The notes: a model not told the origin generated them from the letters alone. Positions 1 to 5,263 are shown, numbered from the stretch's first letter. The stretch: DNA of 8,131 nucleotides from Micavibrio sp. (GCA_027051315.1 JALTZE010000247.1:1-8131); one strand, 5' to 3'. Numbers and translations are program-made.

Positions 1-47
1 TATCATAATATCATACAAAGATAGCCTATTTAGAGCTAAAATCCCTA

Positions 48-74
48 TTGCTATTTTATATCATTTCATATAAT
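48..74 (+). promoter_or_regulatory. Probable sigma-70-type promoter of the omp leader
   Basis: A perfect -10 hexamer TATAAT lies at 69-74. A partial -35 match, TTGCTA, lies at 48-53 with a 15-nt spacer, which is a little short. The predicted transcription start is near 81, immediately before the first hairpin (85-111), so the position suits an RNA that begins with that hairpin. No better promoter is visible between the terminator hairpin (ends 317) and the omp ribosome binding site (344); only 26 nt separate them. The omp gene is therefore probably transcribed from here. AT-rich DNA yields chance -10 matches, so confidence is moderate. Confidence 0.5.
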
Positions 75-84
75 GTCCGAAATG

Positions 85-111
85 TAGTTGTATAAATTGT
101 TTATACAACTA
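85..111. repeat. Perfect 12-bp inverted repeat with 3-nt loop
   Basis: The arms at 85-96 and 100-111 are exact reverse complements around a TTG loop. The stem is A/T-rich and has no T-tract after it, so it is not a typical terminator. It lies a few bases after the predicted transcription start (about 81), so it could be a 5'-end RNA hairpin that protects the leader. It could equally be a DNA operator for a dimeric repressor acting just downstream of the promoter. Confidence 0.6.
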
Positions 112-275
112 TGGAGCTTCAAAACTCCTTACACTAACGGCTGACATCAGCCGTAATGGATGTATTCATTAAATATTTACATCCAAGGTGTCGCATCTCG
201 GTCCATGACCGGGAGGCGGTGCTATATGTCCAAGGTGCAAACTTAAAAAGTATCGCGCCGTTTTTAGTGTAGCGG

Positions 276-286
276 TTTTGAACTCC
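276..286 (+). promoter_or_regulatory. Anti-Shine-Dalgarno element of the omp leader
   Basis: The 11 bases TTTTGAACTCC are an exact reverse complement of GGAGTTCAAAA at 344-354, which is the ribosome binding site region of the omp gene. The same 11 bases also form the outer 3' arm of stem P1 by pairing with GGAG-c-TTCAAAA at 113-124. The two pairings are mutually exclusive. When P1 forms the ribosome binding site is free; when P1 opens it can be sequestered. The complementarity is seen directly; the switching is inferred. Confidence 0.55.
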
Positions 287-288
287 CG

Positions 289-317
289 GTCGCCAGAGAT
301 TTCTCTGGTGGCTTTTT
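289..317 (+). terminator. Intrinsic terminator or attenuator upstream of omp
   Basis: A 10-bp stem (289-298 with 303-312, including G-U pairs) has a 4-nt loop and is followed directly by five Ts (313-317). It lies only 26 nt before the omp ribosome binding site. It either ends a small RNA or acts as an attenuator that some transcripts read through to express omp. It also falls inside the loop of the proposed 276-286/344-354 sequestering stem. Confidence 0.75.
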
Positions 318-343
318 AACTTTAAACTTATTTAACAAAAAAC

Positions 344-354
344 GGAGTTCAAAA
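344..354 (+). promoter_or_regulatory. omp ribosome binding site, sequesterable
   Basis: GGAG at 344-347 is a good Shine-Dalgarno sequence 9 nt before the ATG at 357 and supports that start codon. The full segment 344-354 can pair without mismatch with 276-286. It also closely resembles 113-124, differing by one inserted C, as though the 5' arm of P1 mimics the ribosome binding site. Confidence 0.7.
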
Positions 355-356
355 TA

Positions 357-1007
357 ATGAAACTTTCTACCCTTTTAGCTGGAACCGCAGCACTTGTAGC
401 TTTCAGCCTTCCTGCAACCGCTCAATCAGTTTTTGATGGAGCATATGTTGGTGCCCAAATCGGTATCGGTAAAACATCAGCTGATGGTAATTATGAACCA
501 GGAACATCAGGAAACACTGCCTTTTCCTTTAGTGGCGATGAAAATGGATTAAATGGCGGTCTTTTTGCTGGTTACGGTAAGAATATTTATCAAAATTTTT
601 GGTTAGGTGGTGAAGTTGCCTATTCAAGAAGCGATGCTGAATATAAATATGATGATGGCACTGTAAACGGTAAAATAGAACAAAACGAAACATGGGAAAT
701 TTCCCTTCGTCCTGGTTATCTGATACAACCTGAAACAATGATTTACGGACGTTTAGGTCTGGTAAAAACCAATTTTGATGCATATGCTTCAGATGGAACA
801 ACCACAATAAGTGGTGATAAAACACTTGATGGTGTTCGCTTTGGGCTTGGTGTCGAACATTCTTTACAAGATAATTTTTCTATCCGTTTAGATGCGTCAT
901 ATACAAATTATGAAGATTACAGTATCAGCGATTCAACAACGCAAGAAAAAGTTAGCATTGATGGAGATGAAAAAATAATCCGTATTGGTATAGCTTACAG
1001 ATTCTAA
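357..1007 (+). CDS. Outer-membrane beta-barrel protein (OmpA-like/Omp25-type porin family)
   Basis: A 216-residue secreted protein predicted to sit in the outer membrane. Residues 1-22 form a Sec signal peptide: Lys2, a hydrophobic core, and an ATA-QS cleavage site after Ala22. The mature part shows eight amphipathic segments that fit beta strands, roughly at 28-39, 64-76, 81-95, 111-123, 127-140, 157-170, 173-188 and 204-216. Polar, variable stretches between them suit surface loops. The protein ends in RIGIAYRF with a terminal Phe, the classic signal recognised by the BAM assembly machinery. Length and layout match the small 8-stranded OMP_b-brl family that includes Omp25/Omp31 and RopB of alphaproteobacteria. 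No periplasmic OmpA-type peptidoglycan domain is present. Such proteins usually stabilise the envelope or form narrow pores; the exact role here is unknown. Transcription probably passes through the structured leader upstream, and a terminator follows at 1025-1060. Confidence 0.85.
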   Translation: MKLSTLLAGTAALVAFSLPATAQSVFDGAYVGAQIGIGKTSADGNYEPGTSGNTAFSFSGDENGLNGGLFAGYGKNIYQNFWLGGEVAYSRSDAEYKYDDGTVNGKIEQNETWEISLRPGYLIQPETMIYGRLGLVKTNFDAYASDGTTTISGDKTLDGVRFGLGVEHSLQDNFSIRLDASYTNYEDYSISDSTTQEKVSIDGDEKIIRIGIAYRF

Positions 1008-1024
1008 TATAATCTTCCTCCAAC

Positions 1025-1060
1025 AAAAACCTTCCAAATTTCTATTTTGGAAGGTTTTTT
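1025..1060. terminator. Bidirectional intrinsic terminator between omp and clpP
   Basis: The stem CCTTCCAAA at 1030-1038 pairs with TTTGGAAGG at 1046-1054. Flanking A and T runs (1025-1029 and 1055-1060) give a U-tract on both strands. It sits between the convergent stop codons of the omp gene (+) and clpP (-) and can end transcription of both. Confidence 0.88.
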
Positions 1061-1083
1061 CTTATTTTACAATACACACTTTC

Positions 1084-1734
1084 TTACTTCTTACCCTTAT
1101 CATCAGCAGCCGAAAAATCCTCTCTACTAACAACAACCTTATCTATAAGACCAAATTTTTGAGCCTCTTCCGCACTCATAAAATTATCACGGTCCATAGC
1201 TTCTTCAATAACTTTTAACTTCTGCCCCGTATGTTTAACATATATATTATTCAAACGTTCACGAAGTTTAAGAATTTCTTTTGCTTGAATTTCTATATCA
1301 GATGCCTGCCCCTGAGCACCGCCAGAAGGCTGATGTATCATAATACGTGAATTAGGTAGAGCAAATCTCTTATCTTTAGCCCCTGCAGCCAAAAGCAAAG
1401 ACCCCATAGAACATGCCTGCCCTATACATACAGTAGCAACTTCTGGCCTTATATATTGCATAGTATCATACATCGCCATACCCGAAGTAACCACTCCACC
1501 AGGGGAATTTATATAAAAATATATATCTTTATTCGGATTTTCTGATTCAAGAAATAATAGCTGAGCACAAATAAGACTTGATACATCATCATGCACTTGC
1601 CCAGTAAGGAATATAATACGTTCCTTAAGAAGACGAGAAAAAATATCATAGGAACGTTCCCCACGATTTGTTTGTTCAACCACCATAGGAACCAAAGTAC
1701 TGTTATAGACTTCTAAAGGATCACGATTATACAT
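1084..1734 (-). CDS. clpP: ATP-dependent Clp protease proteolytic subunit ClpP
   Basis: ClpP is the cytoplasmic serine peptidase that forms a double heptameric barrel and degrades proteins unfolded by ClpX or ClpA. This 216-residue protein is full length for the family. The catalytic triad is visible: Ser109 in [11 protein letters not shown], His134 in MIHQP and Asp183 in DRDNFMS. The loop [16 protein letters not shown] (75-90) and the handle region around 141-175 are also typical. The N-terminal part, with [19 protein letters not shown] and KERIIFLTG, closely follows alphaproteobacterial ClpP and supports the start at Met1. An AAGG Shine-Dalgarno sequence lies 13 nt upstream on the minus strand, a rather long spacing. 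clpP follows tig on the same strand, but a terminator hairpin (1779-1803) lies between them, so clpP depends on read-through or its own promoter. clpX, often next, is absent; the neighbour is the convergent omp gene. Confidence 0.97.
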   Translation of the reverse strand: MYNRDPLEVYNSTLVPMVVEQTNRGERSYDIFSRLLKERIIFLTGQVHDDVSSLICAQLLFLESENPNKDIYFYINSPGGVVTSGMAMYDTMQYIRPEVATVCIGQACSMGSLLLAAGAKDKRFALPNSRIMIHQPSGGAQGQASDIEIQAKEILKLRERLNNIYVKHTGQKLKVIEEAMDRDNFMSAEEAQKFGLIDKVVVSREDFSAADDKGKK

Positions 1735-1770
1735 AGCTTATTTCTTACCTTGAATTTAAATTGATTCTAA

Positions 1771-1803
1771 AAACAAACAAACCGTATCGCGAAGATACGG
1801 TTT
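1771..1803 (-). terminator. Intrinsic terminator downstream of tig
   Basis: A perfect 10-bp inverted repeat (1779-1788 with 1794-1803) encloses a 5-nt loop that reads TTCGC on the minus strand. On that strand it is followed by a T-rich tail (TTTGTTTGTTTTT, starting in the 3' arm). It lies between the tig stop and the clpP start, so it should reduce or prevent tig-clpP co-transcription. Confidence 0.75.
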
Positions 1804-1847
1804 ATTCAAGATATAAAATAAATATTCTTTTCTTTATCCCTCAAAGA

Positions 1848-3290
1848 TTACTTCTTAGCGGCCGCCTTCTTTGTGGTCTTTGTAGTTTTTGTAGTTTTTT
1901 TATCTTTACTATCTTTTTTCTTTGTTGATTTTTTCTTGGAAGTAGAAGCCTTCACTTCCTCTTCCTCATCTTCTTTTTGAAGCTCTTCAAGAGAAACTTC
2001 TTTCTCCTTAACATCGGCAAGCTCCAAAATATAATCAACAACTTTATCTTCAAATAAAGGAGCGCGAAGACTTTCTAATGCTTGCTTATTTTTTGAATAA
2101 AAATCAAAAATCTGTTTTTCCTGCCCAGGATATCTTTGTGCTTCTGTAATAACGGCTCTTTGCAACTCTTGGTCTGAAACAGTTATTTTATTTTCATTTC
2201 CTATTTCCGCCAAAACCAAGCCAAGACGAACTCTTCTTTCTGCAATGGCTTTTAACTCTTCTTTATCCTCGTCAGTAATTTCATGATTACATTCTTCGCC
2301 TTCACCATGCTCATGATGTGAATGGTCATGCTCTACTTGTTTCACTATGGCATCAAATTCCATATCAACCATTGCTTGCGGTAAATCAAATTTATGCTCT
2401 TTATCCAAAATATCAAGTAAAGAACGCTTCACTTTCATACGGCTAAGCTTTTCATATTCAGAAGCAATTTGAGCCTTAACAGCTTCTTTCATTTTATCAA
2501 GATTCTCAAATCCTGACTTTTTAGCAAAATCATCATTAATTTCGGCTGGCTTAACTTCACGAATTTCATTAATTTTCACTTCAAAAACAGCATCTTGCCC
2601 TGCAAGCTCTTCATGACCATAATTTTCGGGAAAAGTTACCTTTACTTCCAGCTCTTCCCCAGCCTTTTTACCTATTAACTGTTCTTCAAATCCAGGAATA
2701 AAAGTACCAGAACCAAGCTCAAGGTCAGTACCCTCTGCTGACATACCAGGAACTTCATGTCCATCTGCACGCTTTCCCTTAAAGTCTATAACAACGATAT
2801 CACCTTCTTTTGAAGCTCTTTTTCCTTTTATAGGTGTGCTATCTTTTTGAACTTTTGCAATATTTTCTAAAGCTTCATTAACTTCTTTTTCTTCTACCTT
2901 GCATATAGGCTTTTCTAGCTTAATCTTTTTTAGGTCAGAAACTTTAACTTCAGGCAAAGCCTCCAAAGAAATTGTATAAACAAGGTCTTTACCTTCATCA
3001 AATTCTTTAACTTCGATTTTAGGCTGAATAGCAGGCTTTATCTTATTGTCTTCCATAGCTTTTACAGAAGTATCATTAACCGCCCCTTCTATAACCTCAC
3101 CCAAAACAGCCTTGCCATAACGCTGTTTAACTAACTTCATCGGAACTTTACCAGGACGAAAACCAGGCATTTTGATTGTTTTTCCAACTTCCTGAAGCTT
3201 TGTGTCAACTCTTTCATCTATATCATTTGCTGGAATAGTAATTTCCAGCTCATAAGATAAACCTTCATTCTTAAGAACTTTAACCTGCAT
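1848..3290 (-). CDS. tig: Trigger factor (ribosome-associated chaperone / peptidyl-prolyl isomerase)
   Basis: Trigger factor binds the ribosome at the tunnel exit and shields nascent chains; its FKBP-like domain isomerises prolyl bonds. The N-terminal domain (about 1-120) carries the ribosome-binding signature GFRPGKVP at 43-50. The FKBP-type domain spans about 160-245 (GDIVVIDFKGK, then FIPGFEEQLIGKKAGEE and FPENYG). The helical C-terminal substrate-binding arms run from about 250 to 430. Two features are unusual. A His/Glu-rich insertion lies in an arm helix region at about 321-336 (HDHSHHEHGEGEECNHE). The tail from about 448 to 480 is almost all Lys, Thr, Ser and Ala, with repeated KTT units. 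These make it longer (480 residues) than E. coli trigger factor (432). On the minus strand an AGGA Shine-Dalgarno sequence lies 10 nt before the ATG. It follows tRNA-Leu by 44 nt and precedes clpP, a common alphaproteobacterial arrangement. Confidence 0.96.
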   Translation of the reverse strand: MQVKVLKNEGLSYELEITIPANDIDERVDTKLQEVGKTIKMPGFRPGKVPMKLVKQRYGKAVLGEVIEGAVNDTSVKAMEDNKIKPAIQPKIEVKEFDEGKDLVYTISLEALPEVKVSDLKKIKLEKPICKVEEKEVNEALENIAKVQKDSTPIKGKRASKEGDIVVIDFKGKRADGHEVPGMSAEGTDLELGSGTFIPGFEEQLIGKKAGEELEVKVTFPENYGHEELAGQDAVFEVKINEIREVKPAEINDDFAKKSGFENLDKMKEAVKAQIASEYEKLSRMKVKRSLLDILDKEHKFDLPQAMVDMEFDAIVKQVEHDHSHHEHGEGEECNHEITDEDKEELKAIAERRVRLGLVLAEIGNENKITVSDQELQRAVITEAQRYPGQEKQIFDFYSKNKQALESLRAPLFEDKVVDYILELADVKEKEVSLEELQKEDEEEEVKASTSKKKSTKKKDSKDKKTTKTTKTTKKAAAKK

Positions 3291-3301
3291 CTTTGATACT
3301 T

Positions 3302-3330
3302 CCTATAATTTTGAGCCTATAATCTTGAGC
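3302..3330 (-). repeat. Tandem 14-bp direct repeat upstream of tig
   Basis: Two adjoining copies (3302-3315 and 3316-3329) differ at one base (3310 versus 3324). On the minus strand each reads GCTCAARATTATAG, and each is followed by G, so each ends in a TATAGG box. The copy nearer tig leads directly into the AGGA ribosome binding site. The pair fills most of the short gap between tRNA-Leu and tig. It could be a duplicated binding site or promoter element, or a replication-slippage product. Confidence 0.6.
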
Positions 3331-3334
3331 TAAT

Positions 3335-3420
3335 TGGTGCGGGTGAAGGGACTTGAACCCCCACGGGCTGAGCCCGCTGGAACCTAAATCCAGTGCGTCT
3401 ACCAATTCCGCCACACCCGC
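3335..3420 (-). tRNA. tRNA-Leu (anticodon TAG)
   Basis: A complete class II tRNA. The acceptor stem GCGGGTG pairs with CACCCGC, the discriminator is A (3338), and CCA is encoded (3337-3335). The anticodon stem CTGGA/TCCAG holds the loop TTTAGGT, giving anticodon TAG (3386-3384), which reads CUN leucine codons. A long variable arm (GCGGGC..GCCCG type) and the T loop TTCAAGT are present. It lies 44 nt upstream of tig on the same strand, and the two may share a transcript. Confidence 0.97.
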
Positions 3421-3575
3421 ATAATTTATGTGTAAACGACATATTTGGTAGTAGGTTGAGGCTTTTTATACTAATTACCTAGATATTCCAAGTACTTTTT
3501 TTATTTTTTTACATTTTTTTATAAGATAAAGAAAATAACCTAATATAATAATAGAAAAAAGATATAGGAAAAAGA
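3421..3575. other. AT-rich spacer between tRNA-Leu and tRNA-His, no gene seen
   Basis: No open reading frame with a ribosome binding site and no strong hairpin is visible. The stretch at about 3495-3560 is very rich in A and T. On the minus strand, the segment following the tRNA-His CCA is T-rich but lacks a stem, so I do not call a terminator. It must hold the 3' flank of tRNA-His and perhaps the tRNA-Leu promoter, but I could not identify convincing -35/-10 boxes. Confidence 0.5.
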
Positions 3576-3651
3576 TGGGGCGACTGACGGGACTTGAACC
3601 CGCGACAACTCGAACCACAATCGAGGGCTCTACCACTGAGCTACAGTCGCC
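3576..3651 (-). tRNA. tRNA-His (anticodon GTG)
   Basis: A complete tRNA. The acceptor stem GCGACTG (3650-3644) pairs with CAGTCGC (3586-3580). An extra G-1 (3651) lies opposite discriminator C73 (3579), and CCA is encoded (3578-3576). The anticodon stem CTCGA/TCGAG holds the loop TTGTGGT with anticodon GTG (3618-3616). The T loop TTCAAGT is intact. The G-1:C73 pair is the standard bacterial identity element for histidyl-tRNA synthetase. It is divergent from glnA. Confidence 0.97.
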
Positions 3652-3668
3652 ACAATAATTTGAACAGA

Positions 3669-3697
3669 TAAATGCCTGAACTTTTCAAAAAGGTCAA
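3669..3697 (-). promoter_or_regulatory. Possible tRNA-His promoter with overlapping dyad
   Basis: On the minus strand a good -35 box, TTGACC (3697-3692), is followed after 17 nt by a weak -10 box, CATTTA (3674-3669). This would start transcription about 10 nt before the tRNA. A dyad lies over the spacer: TGAaCTTTT (3677-3685) against AAAAGgTCA (3688-3696), with one mismatch. It could be a binding site or simply an A/T-rich coincidence. Confidence 0.35.
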
Positions 3698-3763
3698 GTT
3701 TTCTGTGTCTAATTTTCAAAAAAAAATTACATATGGGTAAAATATCCGTAAAATAAAAACATC

Positions 3764-3817
3764 TTGCATTATTTACGCAAATCTGTAATGCATTTAATGC
3801 ATAACTTAAATCCGCAT
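3764..3817. promoter_or_regulatory. Cluster of GCATT/AATGC elements upstream of glnA
   Basis: Three dyad-like elements lie 15 to 70 nt before the glnA start. TTGC...GCAA spans 17 bp at 3764-3780. A perfect 15-bp palindrome, ATGCATTTAATGCAT, lies at 3788-3802. A further GCATT lies at 3813-3817. The GCATT/AATGC unit occurs four times (3766, 3788, 3797, 3813), in both orientations. This looks like an operator region for a dimeric regulator of glnA. NtrC sites have a related TGC...GCA shape, but the spacing and inner bases do not match well, so I do not name the regulator. Confidence 0.45.
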
Positions 3818-3832
3818 TGAAATGAGGGAAAA

Positions 3833-5263
3833 ATGTCTGAAGAAATGATGAAATTTAAAAATGCCGCCGAATTATTAACATATATAAAAGAAAATGAAAT
3901 TTTATTCATAGACTTTAATTTCACTGACTTAAGAGGAAAATGGCAACATACGACTCAACACATCAAAAGTGTAGATAAAAATATGCTAAATGAAGGAATT
4001 TATTTTGATGGCTCTTCAATATCAGGGTGGAAAGACATAAATGAATCAGACATGATTCTAAAACCAGACCTAAATAAAGTTATTCCTGACCCATTTGCTG
4101 CACAATCAACAATTAAAATATTTTGTGATGTATATGACCCATCTACAAGCAAACCATATGACAGGGACCCAAGGTCAGTTGCAAAAGCTGCGGAAAAATA
4201 CTTAAAAGAAAGCAAAATTGGTGATACTGCCTATTTTGGTCCTGAGGCTGAATTTTTTATATTCGAAGATGTTAAGATTCACGCTGATATGAACAAAGTA
4301 GGATATGAAATCGATAGCGAAGAAGGACCCTATAACCGTGGTAAAGAATATGATGAAGGCAATCTTGCCCACCGCCCAGGAATAAAAGGAGGCTATTTCC
4401 CCGAAGCTCCTGTTGATAGTCTTTCAGACATAAGAGCAGAAATGTTAAGCGTTATGGACGAAATGGGCGTTCCAGTAGAAAAGCATCATCATGAAGTAGC
4501 CCCATCTCAATGTGAGCTTGGCATTGAATTTTCTACCCTCACCAATTGTGCCGATAATATGCAAATATACAAACATGTAGTTCATAACGTAGCAAATGTT
4601 TATGGTAAAACAGCAACATTTTTACCCAAACCAATATTCGGAGATAATGGTTCGGGTATGCATTGCCACCAATCAATCTGGAAAACAGGAAAACCCGTAT
4701 TTGCAGGTGATGAGTACGCTGGATTATCAGAAACTTGCTTATTTTACATTGGTGGTATAATAAAACACGCAAAATCATTAAATGCATTCACTAACCCAAG
4801 CACAAATAGTTATAAAAGACTAGTTCCTGGTTATGAAGCTCCTATTCTTCTTGCATATTCTGCACGAAATCGTTCAGCCTCATGCAGAATTCCTTACTCT
4901 TCCAGCCCTAATGGAAAACGTGTGGAAGTAAGATTCCCTGACCCTACAGCAAATCCATATCTCGCATTTTCTGCAATGTTAATGGCGGGTCTTGATGGAA
5001 TTGAAAATAAAATACATCCAGGCGATGCTATGGATAAAAATCTCTATGACCTTCCTGTAGAAGAGTTGGCAAAAGTTCCCACTGTTTGCGGCTCACTTCG
5101 TGAAGCTATAGAAGCATTAAAACAAGATAATGAATATCTTTTAAAAGGTAATGTTTTCACAACAGACCTTCTAACAGGATATATACAGCTAAAAATGGAA
5201 GAGATAGAAACATATGAAACAATGCCTCATCCAATTGAATTTTTGATGTATTATTCATCATAG
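3833..5263 (+). CDS. glnA: Glutamine synthetase, type I (GSI-beta)
   Basis: GlnA makes glutamine from glutamate, ammonia and ATP in the cytoplasm, as a dodecamer, and is the entry point of nitrogen assimilation. The 476 residues match the family's usual length. The N-terminal beta-grasp domain (about 15-105) carries the D59 loop FDGSSISGWK. The catalytic domain shows metal-binding glutamates E138 and E140 (FGPEAEFF), E221 and E228 (HHHEVAPSQCE), and H277 in GSGMHCH. It also shows E335 in LVPGYEAP, the substrate arginine region RNRSASCRIP (345-354), and E365/R367 in VEVRFPD. Tyr405 in NLYDLP is the adenylylation site targeted by GlnE in the GSI-beta class, which implies control by a GlnE/PII cascade. 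The start is supported by GAGGGA 3-8 nt upstream. glnB, the usual alphaproteobacterial partner upstream, is absent; tRNA-His is there instead. A terminator hairpin follows the gene. Confidence 0.98.
   Translation: MSEEMMKFKNAAELLTYIKENEILFIDFNFTDLRGKWQHTTQHIKSVDKNMLNEGIYFDGSSISGWKDINESDMILKPDLNKVIPDPFAAQSTIKIFCDVYDPSTSKPYDRDPRSVAKAAEKYLKESKIGDTAYFGPEAEFFIFEDVKIHADMNKVGYEIDSEEGPYNRGKEYDEGNLAHRPGIKGGYFPEAPVDSLSDIRAEMLSVMDEMGVPVEKHHHEVAPSQCELGIEFSTLTNCADNMQIYKHVVHNVANVYGKTATFLPKPIFGDNGSGMHCHQSIWKTGKPVFAGDEYAGLSETCLFYIGGIIKHAKSLNAFTNPSTNSYKRLVPGYEAPILLAYSARNRSASCRIPYSSSPNGKRVEVRFPDPTANPYLAFSAMLMAGLDGIENKIHPGDAMDKNLYDLPVEELAKVPTVCGSLREAIEALKQDNEYLLKGNVFTTDLLTGYIQLKMEEIETYETMPHPIEFLMYYSS

Larger units (their letters stand above)
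85..317 (+). ncRNA. Candidate structured leader RNA or small RNA with multi-branched fold and terminator
   Basis: No protein gene is seen in 1-356; this segment is instead dense in inverted repeats. Pairings found by hand are: H1, 85-96 with 100-111 (12 bp, perfect). P1, 113-137 with 264-286 (about 22 pairs: 113-116/283-286, 118-126/274-282, 128-129/271-272, 131-137/264-270, with C117 and U130 bulged and one C-C mismatch). Inside P1: H2, 137-144 with 147-154 (perfect; its outermost pair competes with P1). H3, 157-164 with 178-185. H4, 187-203 with 207-223 (17 positions, one A-G mismatch, several G-U pairs). H5, 234-238 with 255-259. A terminator hairpin follows at 289-312. A closing stem around several hairpins followed by a terminator is the architecture of riboswitches and attenuators, or of a free-standing sRNA. 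I do not recognise motifs of any known riboswitch, 6S RNA, tmRNA, RNase P or SRP RNA. The structure is directly visible; the regulatory role is inferred. Confidence 0.65.

Noticed and set aside
111..137. An 8-codon frame (ATG at 111, TAA at 135) that might be an attenuator leader peptide
   Set aside because: No ribosome binding site precedes it, the ATG overlaps hairpin H1, and it has no run of regulatory codons.
156..272. A 38-codon open frame (ATG at 156, TAG at 270) inside the leader region
   Set aside because: It has no Shine-Dalgarno sequence, its start codon lies at the base of hairpin H3, and its whole length is taken up by RNA stems. The base pairing explains the sequence better than a peptide does.
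85..317. Known RNA classes: cobalamin, TPP, FMN and SAM riboswitches, T-box, 6S RNA, tmRNA, RNase P, SRP RNA, tracrRNA, retron RNA
   Set aside because: None of the conserved core motifs I know for these could be found, and no reverse transcriptase or cas gene is nearby.
529..825. 98-codon antisense frame on the minus strand
   Set aside because: It lies wholly inside the omp gene, is rich in His, Phe and Leu as expected of reverse-frame translation, and has no ribosome binding site.
4000..4787. Minus-strand frames of 71 and 82 codons (4000-4215 and 4539-4787)
   Set aside because: Both are shadows of the intact glnA coding sequence.
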